Positions 36,458 to 44,103 of a stretch of 62,006 bases of DNA are shown in pieces. The number at the start of each line of letters is the position of its first letter. Position 1 is the first letter of the stretch. The DNA lies in IMG/VR virus record IMGVR_UViG_3300033182_000774, positions 1 through 62,006 of that record; one strand, written 5' to 3'. Source of the stretch: a virus. Below the pieces are notes generated by a model. It saw only the letters and a program-made list of their open reading frames with translations. It searched no databases and had not been told where the DNA came from. The position numbers were made by a program, and so were the translations under genes.

Positions 36458-36925
36458 ATGTATGAAAACAGGCTTACCTTTGTGAAATTCAGCCACTTTG
36501 TTGAATACAAGCAGAAAGGAAAGTTCGTTCAAAAGATTCCACATGATGTCTATCAATGTTCATGTGGAAACCAGAAAACCATTGAACGATACAAGGTCAA
36601 AAACGGAAGGACGCGGTCCTGTGGCTGTCTCGCAAAAGAGGTTCATTCCAAGCGGATGAAATCTGAAGAGATGGTCAAACACCGCAGGGTTGGTGGAAAC
36701 GAAGGCAATAAATACGGAGCAGGACCTAAAAAAGGGAATGTGCCGTTCAACAAGGGGAAAGTGTTCATGCCTGACCGACCAGGGAGGTTTGGAAGCACTG
36801 GATATTACGTTACGCCAGAAAGGGCGGATGCCATCTATTATGACCTCGAAGGTGAGGTTCATTCGGCAAGAGTTAAGGTTGCCCACAACAAAGGGAAAAA
36901 ATTCAAAGACGGGAAATACATATGA
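36458..36925 (+). CDS. Homing-endonuclease-like zinc-module protein
   Basis: The 155-residue product begins with LTFVKFSHFVEYKQKGK, then CSCGNQ and SCGCLAKE: the zinc-binding module found in front of many phage HNH/AP2 homing endonucleases. The C-terminal part is basic but shows no clear HNH, so it may be a remnant or a module-only protein. It follows the structured segment and precedes a PD-(D/E)XK-like gene. It overlaps the next gene by 4 bases. Confidence 0.6.
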   Translation: MYENRLTFVKFSHFVEYKQKGKFVQKIPHDVYQCSCGNQKTIERYKVKNGRTRSCGCLAKEVHSKRMKSEEMVKHRRVGGNEGNKYGAGPKKGNVPFNKGKVFMPDRPGRFGSTGYYVTPERADAIYYDLEGEVHSARVKVAHNKGKKFKDGKYI

Positions 36926-37104
36926 ATGATTTTGAAAGACTGGTCAAAGAAATGCGGGAAGCACAAAAACGATTCTTCGCCGCGAAAAAATCCGGGGAGT
37001 CGAAGGCTTTGCTGTCAGCCAAATTGGATGCGGCTGTCACCCTAGAAGATAAAGTGGATACCCATCTGATGGGTCAGATGACTATGAAATTCGATCTGGA
37101 TTAA
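36922..37104 (+). CDS. Small helical protein
   Basis: A 60-residue charged helical product (MREAQKRFFAAKKSGESKALLSAKL region). It is coupled by a 4-base overlap to the zinc-module gene. No function recognised. Confidence 0.6.
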   Translation: MNDFERLVKEMREAQKRFFAAKKSGESKALLSAKLDAAVTLEDKVDTHLMGQMTMKFDLD

Positions 37105-37106
37105 TT

Positions 37107-37559
37107 ATGTTTCAAAATCACCAGGATGGTGTGATTTGCGAATTGGAAGCCAGGAAAGAATTTAATAAATTTGGCTGGTACACCTATGATGCTGACAGCC
37201 AGTTTTGTCCCGATGATTTTGTGGCTCGATCTGGGGACCAGATGTATTCTGTGTCCGTTAAAAAAGCCACTTTTGAAAGAAATGTTGAAGGATCGATGGC
37301 AATTCAACTCGCATCAAATCCACCACATAATGTGCCATTTTCTAAATGCCACTACGACATTGTCGCTGGGGTCAGCCTGGAATTGGGTAAGACGTTTTTA
37401 ATCAGAAAATGCGATACCGATGTCGAAACCTATATCACATTAAGATTTAATCGGGATTTGAGGAAATCCGGTGGTCGTCACTCCCATGATCCTGACATCT
37501 TTTTCCGACCTGATTGGTTCACCAAACAAGACTTCTCCCTTCCGCTCCACGTCGGTTAG
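37107..37559 (+). CDS. PD-(D/E)XK-like nuclease (intron/homing type)
   Basis: The 150-residue product has EARKEFNKFGW, then CPDDFVARSGDQMYSVSVKKA. The order Glu...Asp...(Q/S)xK is that of PD-(D/E)XK proteins related to group I intron-encoded nucleases and Hjc-like resolvases, where the usual acidic residue before x-Lys may be Gln; here it is Ser. A nuclease role is probable, but the substitution could inactivate it. It is the last plus-strand gene of the early block; its stop overlaps a 9-bp hairpin. Confidence 0.55.
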   Translation: MFQNHQDGVICELEARKEFNKFGWYTYDADSQFCPDDFVARSGDQMYSVSVKKATFERNVEGSMAIQLASNPPHNVPFSKCHYDIVAGVSLELGKTFLIRKCDTDVETYITLRFNRDLRKSGGRHSHDPDIFFRPDWFTKQDFSLPLHVG

Positions 37560-37616
37560 TCAAGATTTGAGTAATCTTGACCAATTTACCCAAGCCGTAA
37601 AGCATTGAAAATATTA

Positions 37617-37652
37617 AAGAAAGGGCCGAAAATCGGCATTTCTTGAATTTTT
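37617..37652 (+). terminator. Terminator hairpin, possibly bidirectional
   Basis: AAGAAA and GCCGA pair with TCGGC and TTTCTT around an AAA loop, and the hairpin is followed by TTTTT. It lies after the last plus-strand early gene. The A-rich left side would serve as a T tract for minus-strand transcripts. Confidence 0.6.
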
Positions 37653-37729
37653 GAGTAGGTTAACGTGTATAGACATAGGTATATGGGTGTGGGGGTAAAA
37701 ACACGTTAGGTTACTCAAAAGTTCAAGAA
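37640..37729. repeat. 29-bp inverted repeat
   Basis: Arms 37640-37668 and 37701-37729 match at 25 of 29 positions when one is reversed; the spacer is 32 bases. Each arm contains TTTTGAGTA and TAACGTGT on the same strand sense. The TAACGTG part is also the core of the leader motif recurring in the neighbouring accessory operon. Confidence 0.85.
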
Positions 37730-37790
37730 TATATATAAGATATATATAAATATATAAATATATATAATAAATACAGTAGTTTAGTGTAGT

Positions 37791-37842
37791 GAATTTCTCT
37801 GACTAAATCACTCAAAACTACTCAAAATTAGTCAGAGAATTC
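37791..37842. repeat. 15-bp inverted repeat
   Basis: GAATTTCTCTGACTAA at 37791-37806 and TTAGTCAGAGAATTC at 37828-37842 pair fully except for one extra T. The spacer carries two direct ACTCAAAA copies. Confidence 0.85.
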
Positions 37843-37955
37843 AAGAAATCGGGGATTTGGGGCCGAAATCGACCCCGAGGGAGGGTGTACACCAATGTGT
37901 GTACGTTAAATTACTCCAAGTGACTTATCATCACTACCTAAAATAACGCTCCACG

Positions 37956-38309
37956 TTAATTTAACTTAACGCTGTTGATTTCCATCCAATGTCTTCGAAA
38001 TATCTCCAGCAGAATATCGAATTGCAGGAAAGTGTCTTTCTGATCAATCATGTGGAAAGTTTCGACTAAGGATGAGCGTAACCCACCCAAGGCCAGCCAG
38101 CCTTCCTGAACCTTGAGCTCGTCATTTGACATGATCTTGTCGGTGCAGTCTGCGATCATCCACCAGATGCTGGGGATCTTCACATTATCCTTCTCTGCTT
38201 GATCATGATTCTTTTCGTCCAGGATGTTTAGTCCTCTCGCCATTTCCGTTTCTTTCAAGGCGATTTCCTTGACTGCATCGATGGCTTTTTTTGATGTTGC
38301 TAGTTGCAT
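37956..38309 (-). CDS. Unknown protein next to serine recombinase
   Basis: A 117-residue helical product with no recognised motif, the last gene of the minus-strand accessory operon. It starts 2 bases after the recombinase stop with a GGAAGGA ribosome site, so it is probably translated with it and may assist it. Confidence 0.6.
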   Translation of the reverse strand: MQLATSKKAIDAVKEIALKETEMARGLNILDEKNHDQAEKDNVKIPSIWWMIADCTDKIMSNDELKVQEGWLALGGLRSSLVETFHMIDQKDTFLQFDILLEIFRRHWMEINSVKLN

Positions 38310-38311
38310 AA

Positions 38312-38989
38312 TTATCCTTCCAAAAGGCGTTTGATTTGTGGGGCTGCGAGTGGCTTCCCAGACTCTTGGGAAAACCCTTCATGAAAGAGAGCAGAAGCTA
38401 TGTCACGATAAGAAAGCAGAAGTTTTGACCCTTTGCCTTGCTTTCGGAGTTTCTTTGCTCTGGTGAAGATTTTGCGACCATACCTTTCCTCTAGGGACTT
38501 CCTTCCTTCACACTTTCCTGTCTCTGCTTTGACACGATCTCTGGCTACTTTTAACTGCTGGACTGTGCTGTCCTTTTGATATTCGGCAATGACTCCCAAG
38601 ATTTGGCGAATCATCTTCATGGAGGGACTACCATCAGAGAAATAATTCGGAGCATCGGCTGGAATGATGTGAATCCCAAGACTTTTGAGATCCTGAAATC
38701 CTAATTCCTGAACCACGACATCTCTGGAAAACCGGTCAGCCCTTTCACAGATAATCGTGTCAATGGAATGTTCCTCACAGTATTTTATCAATGCTGACAT
38801 CCCCTGCCTAGATCTGACTGGATCTGTTCCAGAAACTGCCTCATCCCAAGCACTTATCACTACTTCGTATCCATATGCCTTAGCATATGCATGAATCGCC
38901 TCCTGCTGGCGTTTTTCGGAATCACCCTCCACGTTAGTTGCGGAGGATGTTCTTAGATAGCCTACAGCCTTTTTAAGAGGTTTTGACAT
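38312..38989 (-). CDS. Serine recombinase (resolvase/invertase type)
   Basis: The 225-residue product has the N-terminal catalytic domain: AVGYLRTSSATN (Ser15 nucleophile), ICERADRFSRD with the conserved Arg pair, and IRQILGVIAEYQ leading to the E helix. The C-terminal part carries a helix-turn-helix-like segment (LSYRDIASALFHEGF). The ATG at 38989 follows GGAAAGGAACCTA and avoids the long overlap of an upstream start. A genome that already has a tyrosine integrase rarely needs a second integrase, so a resolvase or inversion role, or theft by a mobile element, is plausible. The repeat region 37640-37842 is the nearest candidate target. Confidence 0.85.
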   Translation of the reverse strand: MSKPLKKAVGYLRTSSATNVEGDSEKRQQEAIHAYAKAYGYEVVISAWDEAVSGTDPVRSRQGMSALIKYCEEHSIDTIICERADRFSRDVVVQELGFQDLKSLGIHIIPADAPNYFSDGSPSMKMIRQILGVIAEYQKDSTVQQLKVARDRVKAETGKCEGRKSLEERYGRKIFTRAKKLRKQGKGSKLLLSYRDIASALFHEGFSQESGKPLAAPQIKRLLEG

Positions 38990-39374
38990 TAGGTTCCTTT
39001 CCAAATTGTTTTGCGACATCTAACCAATTGTGAAACTCCCGATCAACATCATCTAAAATTTCTTCTAATATCCCCCACGCCCAATCATTTAAGTTTTCTA
39101 CTGAAAGAACATCAGATCCTTCATATTCGTAAACACATGGGAAAACTACTTGAGGTGTGTCGTAATCTATATCCCATACATCATTGTCATCATAACCATG
39201 CTCTTCAGGGTCAAAGTAGAACTGAAGTATGGTAGGGTCTTCATTGTTTCTTTCACGTTCATAACATGCAGCTTTTGCATCTGTATTCTTTTCAAAATAA
39301 TCACTTAGTTCGATCATGTTGGTCATTCCAAGCAACATAATCAACTCTTGAGGGTTGTCTATAATTATTTTCAT
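38973..39374 (-). CDS. Unknown acidic protein, 133 residues
   Basis: The product is strongly acidic, especially in the middle (DPEEHGYDDNDVWDIDYD), and has no recognised domain. Acidic phage proteins of this size often mimic DNA to block host nucleases, but this is only a composition-based possibility. It overlaps the recombinase start by 17 bases and the upstream gene by 4. Confidence 0.6.
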   Translation of the reverse strand: MKIIIDNPQELIMLLGMTNMIELSDYFEKNTDAKAACYERERNNEDPTILQFYFDPEEHGYDDNDVWDIDYDTPQVVFPCVYEYEGSDVLSVENLNDWAWGILEEILDDVDREFHNWLDVAKQFGKEPNVKTS

Positions 39375-39778
39375 AATTCCCTCCTATTTTTTATTGCCTT
39401 TATTTCTTCAAAAACAGAAAACTCCAATCCGTAAAGACTATTAAGAGCATCTACAAAAGTTAATGTAGGTTCGCCCTCTTCTTCCCAACCCATTTCAATA
39501 CACCTTGAAACAATATCGTCTAGGTTTACCTTTATGTCTCTTTTGATTTGATTTGGTGGTATGGGTTTCTTTATAAATGCAATGACTTGCATATCCTCAT
39601 CTAAACCATCAATCCAATCCGTTTCATTGTACGCTGTAAAAAAGTCAGAGCAGTCTGCTGGTTCATTTATCATTTCAAGGATACTTTCTACGTCTAAGTA
39701 AGATGCTTCCTGAACACCATAATGAGACATAACTGCACCTTTGAATTCTGATGATCTGTTTGCGTTGATAAATTTCAT
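39371..39778 (-). CDS. Unknown protein, 135 residues
   Basis: Acidic, mixed alpha/beta product with no recognised motif. Coupled by 4-base overlaps to genes on both sides in the accessory operon. Confidence 0.6.
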   Translation of the reverse strand: MKFINANRSSEFKGAVMSHYGVQEASYLDVESILEMINEPADCSDFFTAYNETDWIDGLDEDMQVIAFIKKPIPPNQIKRDIKVNLDDIVSRCIEMGWEEEGEPTLTFVDALNSLYGLEFSVFEEIKAIKNRREL

Positions 39779-40242
39779 AATTCCTTCACATATCGTTGTT
39801 TTCTGCCAGTTGGCAATTTAGTGGATCTTGGTCTAGAGGGACACGACCATTTTCCACCATTGGTTAACCCATCAAAATCCCATCCACATGCCTTCATTGC
39901 CGTTGCTTTTTCGTTCAGCAAAAAGTAAGTGTAGATCTTTTTAAATCCACGCCTTTTTGCTTCACGACATGCCCAACCATAAAATTTGGAATTTGCGTTG
40001 AAGGTATAATGTTTTGGGATATCTGTTCGAACACATGATCGGTTGACCTCCAGAGTAGATCCATCGTCCAATGCTCTGGCTACTGGTCTACCGACCATGA
40101 TGACACCGACCATGATCTGGTCCTGAAACCAGACCGATGCACCAAACTTCCATCCATGCGGAGGATTTGGTAAGTGTCGGTGATGCTGGCGAATAAAATC
40201 CTTCGCCAGCGATTGCTTAACAGGCTGGATAACTAAAGCCAT
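39775..40242 (-). CDS. XF1762-family protein (GNAT-like fold)
   Basis: The 155-residue product matches the XF1762 pattern: FIRQHHRHLPNPPHGWKF at the N-terminus, VGVIMVGRPVARALDDG in the middle, then LEVNRSCV, a helix with WACREAKRRGFKKIYTY, and a terminal SCPSRPR. The family is common in phages and is thought to have an acetyltransferase-like fold; its substrate is unknown. It starts just after the 40243 gene's stop and overlaps the next gene by 4 bases. Confidence 0.8.
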   Translation of the reverse strand: MALVIQPVKQSLAKDFIRQHHRHLPNPPHGWKFGASVWFQDQIMVGVIMVGRPVARALDDGSTLEVNRSCVRTDIPKHYTFNANSKFYGWACREAKRRGFKKIYTYFLLNEKATAMKACGWDFDGLTNGGKWSCPSRPRSTKLPTGRKQRYVKEL

Positions 40243-40611
40243 TTAGTTAACTACTCTATTCGTTTTCTTAATGGCTTGTTCACGATTACTTACTTCCTTT
40301 AACACGGAGCGTGAAATAGAAAGTAAAGTTGAGACAGTTTCCTGATCTGCATTTTCCTGCAAGGCCAGCACTTGACCTTGAGGTTCATCCATCGGAATAC
40401 CGCCGTTTTTAATGATGCGTTTCGCTTTAAGGAAACGCTTACGAGAATTCTCGCCATTTAAACAAACACGCTGACCATCGGTTCGTTCAAATAAATATAC
40501 AGCTGGGTCACCATTATCGTTAATAACGTGTTGTCCAGGTTGTATATGTTCTGCGTTTTTAACCTGAGTTTTGGTTAATCTTTTTTGATAGGAAGTTCTT
40601 GATTTAGCCAT
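40243..40611 (-). CDS. Unknown basic protein, 122 residues
   Basis: Basic N-terminal region followed by a helical C-terminal half (TLLSISRSVLKEVSNREQAIKK). No recognised domain. It overlaps the upstream zinc-ribbon gene by 8 bases. Confidence 0.6.
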   Translation of the reverse strand: MAKSRTSYQKRLTKTQVKNAEHIQPGQHVINDNGDPAVYLFERTDGQRVCLNGENSRKRFLKAKRIIKNGGIPMDEPQGQVLALQENADQETVSTLLSISRSVLKEVSNREQAIKKTNRVVN

Positions 40612-40801
40612 AGGTTTTATCCTTTGTGATGATTTGTGAAACAGTTACTTTAGGGACGTACCGATACTCAACTAACATTCTCTGACCACATCCATTACCT
40701 TCGTCATCTTCACAGTAGAGTTTCATATCTCCGCAAAGATCATTCTTGTAAGGAATTCTGATTGAGATTTGTTCGCTACAATGAGGACATGTTATGAACA
40801 T
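40604..40801 (-). CDS. Small zinc-ribbon protein, 65 residues
   Basis: Starting at the ATG at 40801 (AGGAAAG site; the upstream stop overlaps closely), the product reads MFITCPHCSEQ, then LYCEDDEGNGCGQ, giving two Cys pairs for a zinc ribbon like that of Ogr/Delta-type or FmdB-like proteins. Longer frames to 40894 only re-read the upstream gene. Probably a DNA-binding regulator. Confidence 0.65.
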   Translation of the reverse strand: MFITCPHCSEQISIRIPYKNDLCGDMKLYCEDDEGNGCGQRMLVEYRYVPKVTVSQIITKDKTYG

Positions 40802-40802
40802 A

Positions 40803-41444
40803 TTACTTTCCTGTTTCTGGTTCCATTCCACGCATGGTCTTCCACACATGTAAATCAACATGTGCAGTAGCCCAACCCCTGAAATGTAAATCAAATAATC
40901 TCAATGCTTGGTGTTCAAAATAGCCATAGGCAATTTTCGTTGTTGGAGTGTTTTGAGGAGCATTCACGCCATATATTCTTAGCCATCTCAATATGTGTAC
41001 ATCCAATGGAACACATTCAGCGTTTTCACGACTGTGCAGAATAAAGAAACGTGAAGTTTTCTTGCCAAGAAGCTTTTCTATTTCTTCAACTGGAGCAGTT
41101 CTTAGCCATTCAGTTTCTGGGAATCTTTTGATAGCCCCAGCGATTCGGTTGTACTGACCAGTTTTGTACAACTTCAGTAAAGATTTTAACGGACCTAGTT
41201 CATATCGTTTTAATGCAGTCATGATCCCCTCTTTATTCTGGAACCAATGTGCCTCAACGATTCGGTTGGTTATGTCAGCCATGCGATGTGCTGGCTTGTT
41301 TGCTGTTAACAAAGAAAACAAACAAAACGCCTCCAGTTCGAAGTCATTTCGCTCAAAATTTGTCACAGTATCTGGACAAACTACTGGTGGCTTTTCCCCT
41401 GGATTGACTAATTCTTGGAATGATTTCATTGCGAGTTCTGTCAT
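40803..41444 (-). CDS. HhH-GPD-like DNA glycosylase
   Basis: The 213-residue product resembles the endonuclease III superfamily: EKLLGKKTSRFFILHSR with a helix-hairpin-helix-like LGKKT (126-130), then VPLDVHILRWLRIYG with the conserved Asp148 that activates the nucleophile. There is no C-terminal 4Fe-4S cluster. The superfamily excises damaged or modified bases. With a UDG-like protein and a cytosine methyltransferase in the same operon, a role in handling modified phage or host DNA is likely, but the substrate cannot be read from sequence. Confidence 0.65.
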   Translation of the reverse strand: MTELAMKSFQELVNPGEKPPVVCPDTVTNFERNDFELEAFCLFSLLTANKPAHRMADITNRIVEAHWFQNKEGIMTALKRYELGPLKSLLKLYKTGQYNRIAGAIKRFPETEWLRTAPVEEIEKLLGKKTSRFFILHSRENAECVPLDVHILRWLRIYGVNAPQNTPTTKIAYGYFEHQALRLFDLHFRGWATAHVDLHVWKTMRGMEPETGK

Positions 41445-41445
41445 A

Positions 41446-41622
41446 TTAATTTCCTTGTACTAAGATTGAAGTTAAGCCTGCTTCGTCGCAGGATTTAGCA
41501 CCACATTCACTACACTCGTTTATGTGCAAATACCACTGACCAAATGGGAATTGATATAGGCCATCATGATCACCCTCAATATTCCCACAAGACATGCAAT
41601 GCACCTCATACTGTTCAGCCAT
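41446..41622 (-). CDS. 58-residue zinc-ribbon protein
   Basis: The product has HCMSCGN and NECSECGAKSC cysteine pairs, forming a zinc ribbon. Its ATG is preceded by the operon's recurring GTGGAG leader (AACTAACGTGGAG). It ends 2 bases before the start of the HhH-GPD-like gene. Confidence 0.65.
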   Translation of the reverse strand: MAEQYEVHCMSCGNIEGDHDGLYQFPFGQWYLHINECSECGAKSCDEAGLTSILVQGN

Positions 41623-41627
41623 TATTG

Positions 41628-41640
41628 CTCCACGTTAGTT
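41628..41640 (-). promoter_or_regulatory. Recurring leader motif (AACTAACGTGGAG)
   Basis: On the minus strand this 13-mer ends in the ribosome site GTGGAG, six bases before the ATG of the 41446-41622 gene. Exact copies occur at 41852-41864 and inside the recombinase gene at 38927-38939. Looser forms (AACTAACATGGAG, CAACTTGGAG, CAATTTGGAG, TTAACTTGGAG) precede the genes ending at 44575, 43866, 45034 and 44408. Confidence 0.6.
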
Positions 41641-41642
41641 AG

Positions 41643-41846
41643 TTATTGTCCACAAACAAAACACACATTATTTTTATAATTGGGTGTTTCTGCTCCGCAA
41701 TCAAAGCATTCAGAAAACTCAATTAAATCATCAATGTTATTTTGTTTATTATGGTTGTTTATTTTGTTAACCAAATCATAAACCTTGCTTGGTCCATCAC
41801 TACAATAAACAACATAAAGAATATGTTGTAATGTCTTTTGATCCAT
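41643..41846 (-). CDS. 67-residue zinc-ribbon-tail protein
   Basis: The product is helical and Asn-rich, and ends in CFDCGAETPNYKNNVCFVCG, two Cys-x-x-Cys pairs. The ATG at 41846 is preferred over an upstream GTG because GTGGAG of the leader motif then has proper spacing. Function unknown; a nucleic-acid-binding accessory is likely. Confidence 0.65.
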   Translation of the reverse strand: MDQKTLQHILYVVYCSDGPSKVYDLVNKINNHNKQNNIDDLIEFSECFDCGAETPNYKNNVCFVCGQ

Positions 41847-41848
41847 AA

Positions 41849-41989
41849 TCACTCCACGTTAGTTGTTGATACTTTGTTTAGTTTCCGTTGTTTCTTTCCG
41901 TAAACCTTTCCAGACTTTTTAGTCTTTTGTTTGAATCGTTTAAACCAGTTGTCCCAAAGTATTCCCTTCTCCACGTTTATCTTGTCCAT
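41849..41989 (-). CDS. 46-residue very basic protein
   Basis: The frame begins and ends within copies of the leader motif: MDKINVEKG at the start and TTNVE at the end are translations of (A/C)TAAACGTGGAG-like sequence. The middle is Lys/Arg/Gln-rich (FKRFKQKTKKSGKVYGKKQ), suggesting RNA or DNA binding. Its start has GTGGAGCATAGT upstream. It could be a real small protein or a chance ORF between two leaders. Confidence 0.45.
   Translation of the reverse strand: MDKINVEKGILWDNWFKRFKQKTKKSGKVYGKKQRKLNKVSTTNVE
41852..41864 (-). promoter_or_regulatory. Recurring leader motif, second exact copy
   Basis: Exact 13-mer identical to that at 41628-41640, placed before the 41643-41846 gene; it also encodes the last residues of the 46-residue ORF. 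Confidence 0.6.
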
Positions 41990-42021
41990 ACTATGCTCCA
42001 CGTTTACTTATCATCATTGCC

Positions 42022-42057
42022 AAAAAAAAGGGATGTAGCCCAAAGGACTACACCCCT
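42022..42057 (-). terminator. Strong rho-independent terminator after the methyltransferase gene
   Basis: On the minus strand GGGGTGTAG pairs with CTACATCCC (9 bp, one G-T pair) around a 9-base loop and is followed by eight T. It lies 6 bases after the methyltransferase stop and separates it from the small-gene run downstream. Confidence 0.88.
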
Positions 42058-42062
42058 TCCAG

Positions 42063-43478
42063 TTAACTAAATAATGGTTTTAATTGGTTACCAATCCACT
42101 CAATCACATTGACTGTAACCGCATTGCCCATCTGGCGATATCGTTGACTGTCAGATATCGGAACGACTTCACCCTTGTCGTTTATTCCTTGAGCGTTCCA
42201 ATCGTCAGGAAACCCCTGTAAACGACATGTTTCTACAGGGGTGAGCCTTCTGATCACGATATCGTCTTTCCTTTGCACCAGAGGCGTATTATTGCCTCCT
42301 GTGCCCCATCTCTGGGCTATTGTAGGACAGACTTCTTTCGGTCCAGTTATGCGTGAATCATTTGGATGGGATTCGTAGAGTTCCTGCTGAACCAAATGCA
42401 TATCTCCACGATATTTATTTTCACCACATTGGATGGTTGCAGATACGTCAGATTCAACGTATCTGTAATGGGACAAGGGACTGTAGGCTACAAGATCAGT
42501 ATGATCTTTATAGTCCCTTGCTTTGAGGGTTGATGCTGTTTCATCATTGGTATATTCACCACTACCAAATCGTTGTAATCTGAAACCAACTGGTTCCATT
42601 ACATTAGTTTCATAATCACCACGTTTTGTAGTTGCTTGTAATGTCGGAGAAACTCCCTGACCATAGTCAGTTAATTTCCCATGCTTTCTTAATTCTGCTC
42701 TCTGGAATGCTACTGCAGGAGGGGCACCACCTCTGGTCGATCCTACTTTCAATGCTCCACTAAATTCTTCCGTGTAGCATCCACCCATTGAACCACCAGT
42801 TGATGGGAAACTTATAGTTCTGAATCGACTATCTTTTCCAAGTTTACTTTCAACTGCTCTGGGATCACTTTCCCTTTGTTCTTTGCCCTTCTCAATATCC
42901 CAGCACATGCTTTTGCTGAGAGTTTGTATTTGTTCGCAGAATCCCTCTGCAAAATCTCTGTCAGTCTCACGGAAGGAGAAGATAAAAATCCTCTTCCTTC
43001 GTTGAGGGACCCCAAAGAACTGACTATCAATTGTGATCCAGAAGGTCGCAGAATACCCGATTTCGGAAAGTTGGTTGAGGACATATTGGAAACTTTCATA
43101 GTGTCTTTTTGATGTAAGGTTAGCTACGTTTTCTGCAATTGCTACTCTTGGTTGAGTCGCATTAATAATTCTGATTGCTTCATCAAATAATGATGATCTT
43201 TCTCCATGTAATATTCCCTTTTGCTTTCCTGCCAAACTAATGTCCTGACATGGGAAACCATAAGTGAATATATCAACATAAGGTAGTTTGGTTTCATCAA
43301 CTAATGAAACATCAGAATGCAATTCTGTTTCTGGAAAACGATAACGTAAAACATTCTGACAATGTTTATCCCATTCAATGGAATATTTATGCTCCACATT
43401 AGTTGATCCAAAGGCATACATTAAACCTAATGGGAAACCACCTACTCCTTCAAATGCTCCACCAATTTTAATTTTCAT
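42063..43478 (-). CDS. dcm: DNA (cytosine-5) methyltransferase
   Basis: The 471-residue product has motif I (GGAFEGVGGFPLG), motif IV FTYGFPCQDIS with catalytic Cys77, motif VI AENVANL, and C-terminal motifs IX/X (RRLTPVETCRLQGFPDDW, RQMGNAV). It transfers a methyl group from S-adenosylmethionine to cytosine C5. No restriction enzyme gene is adjacent, so it is an orphan enzyme likely protecting phage DNA from host restriction. The variable region (about 230-390) sets the target site, which cannot be predicted here. It overlaps the upstream small gene by 11 bases. Confidence 0.93.
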   Translation of the reverse strand: MKIKIGGAFEGVGGFPLGLMYAFGSTNVEHKYSIEWDKHCQNVLRYRFPETELHSDVSLVDETKLPYVDIFTYGFPCQDISLAGKQKGILHGERSSLFDEAIRIINATQPRVAIAENVANLTSKRHYESFQYVLNQLSEIGYSATFWITIDSQFFGVPQRRKRIFIFSFRETDRDFAEGFCEQIQTLSKSMCWDIEKGKEQRESDPRAVESKLGKDSRFRTISFPSTGGSMGGCYTEEFSGALKVGSTRGGAPPAVAFQRAELRKHGKLTDYGQGVSPTLQATTKRGDYETNVMEPVGFRLQRFGSGEYTNDETASTLKARDYKDHTDLVAYSPLSHYRYVESDVSATIQCGENKYRGDMHLVQQELYESHPNDSRITGPKEVCPTIAQRWGTGGNNTPLVQRKDDIVIRRLTPVETCRLQGFPDDWNAQGINDKGEVVPISDSQRYRQMGNAVTVNVIEWIGNQLKPLFS

Positions 43479-43587
43479 TTGGCTTACTCCAGAAAAGTTT
43501 AAAAGCTATTTCTTTTGCTTCGTATTCATCACAACCTTCGTCAAGCAATGCTTGATATAAATCTTCCAATACCTTTTGGTTATCCAT
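43468..43587 (-). CDS. 39-residue acidic protein
   Basis: The product (MDNQKVLEDLYQALLDEG, then YEAKEIAFKLFW) is a helical mini-protein. It overlaps the methyltransferase start by 11 bases and the upstream gene by 8, with GAGGAA as ribosome site. The pattern is convincing for a small coupled gene. Confidence 0.6.
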   Translation of the reverse strand: MDNQKVLEDLYQALLDEGCDEYEAKEIAFKLFWSKPNEN

Positions 43588-43831
43588 AGTTCCTCACTAA
43601 ATGAGAGTTTCCTTCAATTAACAAAATTACATCTTCCAAAACATCACAACATCCCTGCTGAAAATGCATTTCTTCAGCGTCATCAGAATCAAGATCTGAT
43701 GAACTAAAATTCAATTCATGAATATTCTTTCTAAGGCATGTGTCCCATTGAATGTCATTCATGATTTCCTGCTTTAAATGCAGTTGTCTTTTTAAGTAAG
43801 CGATCACTTTAAGTTTGTATTTATGTTCCAT
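43580..43831 (-). CDS. Unknown acidic protein, 83 residues
   Basis: Basic helical N-terminus (KYKLKVIAYLKRQLHLKQ) followed by an acidic Ser/Asp-rich part. The leader upstream (TTAACTTCGAG) is a degraded copy of the operon's recurring leader. Function unknown. Confidence 0.6.
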   Translation of the reverse strand: MEHKYKLKVIAYLKRQLHLKQEIMNDIQWDTCLRKNIHELNFSSSDLDSDDAEEMHFQQGCCDVLEDVILLIEGNSHLVRNYG

Positions 43832-43865
43832 TTTAAACTCGAAGTTAATGGTTGCGGGTAACCAG

Positions 43866-44084
43866 TTAGTTCTGATACTTGAGTGTTAATTCAAGCTCTT
43901 TTCTAGACCATATGTTGCTCTTCTCTAATGGCACAGTATCTGTGAATGGAACCAAGATTAAACTGGCTCCAGCCTCTGCTTTGAAATACATAGAATCAGA
44001 TCCATTCAAAGCCTCATTAATAACTGAAGCTATAGTTTCGCTATCGTTTACTTTCCAAAGGATTGGTGGATTGAATTTATACAT
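43866..44084 (-). CDS. Unknown protein, 72 residues
   Basis: Compact mixed alpha/beta product beginning MYKFNPPILWKVNDSE; the middle has SMYFKAEAGASLILVPF. The leader CAACTTGGAGTATTT precedes the ATG. Its leader and first 15 codons are duplicated at 44970-45032, where they start a truncated ORF. Confidence 0.65.
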   Translation of the reverse strand: MYKFNPPILWKVNDSETIASVINEALNGSDSMYFKAEAGASLILVPFTDTVPLEKSNIWSRKELELTLKYQN

Positions 44085-44103
44085 AAATACTCCAAGTTGA
44101 TTG
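44041..44103 (-). repeat. 63-bp direct repeat, copy A
   Basis: Identical to 44970-45032. On the minus strand it holds the leader motif and first codons of the 72-residue gene. Confidence 0.9.

Larger units (their letters stand above)
37560..37955. other. Repeat-dense non-coding switch region / origin candidate
   Basis: No gene lies in this 396-bp gap between converging operons. It holds a 9-bp hairpin at 37559-37581, a terminator-like hairpin, a 29-base inverted repeat, a second inverted repeat (37791-37842) and an AT-only tract (about 37728-37771). Four copies of (T/C)ACTCAAAA occur at 37712, 37809 and 37819 and, inverted, at 37649. A third hairpin TCGGGG/CCCCGA lies at 37849-37878. AT-rich tract plus iteron-like repeats resembles a replication origin; the nearby serine recombinase makes a recombination site another option. 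Confidence 0.5.

Noticed and set aside
37727-37771. AT repeats as a CRISPR array
   Set aside because: The units are short AT alternations without regular spacers, and no cas genes occur; the Cas4-like nuclease lies among recombination genes.
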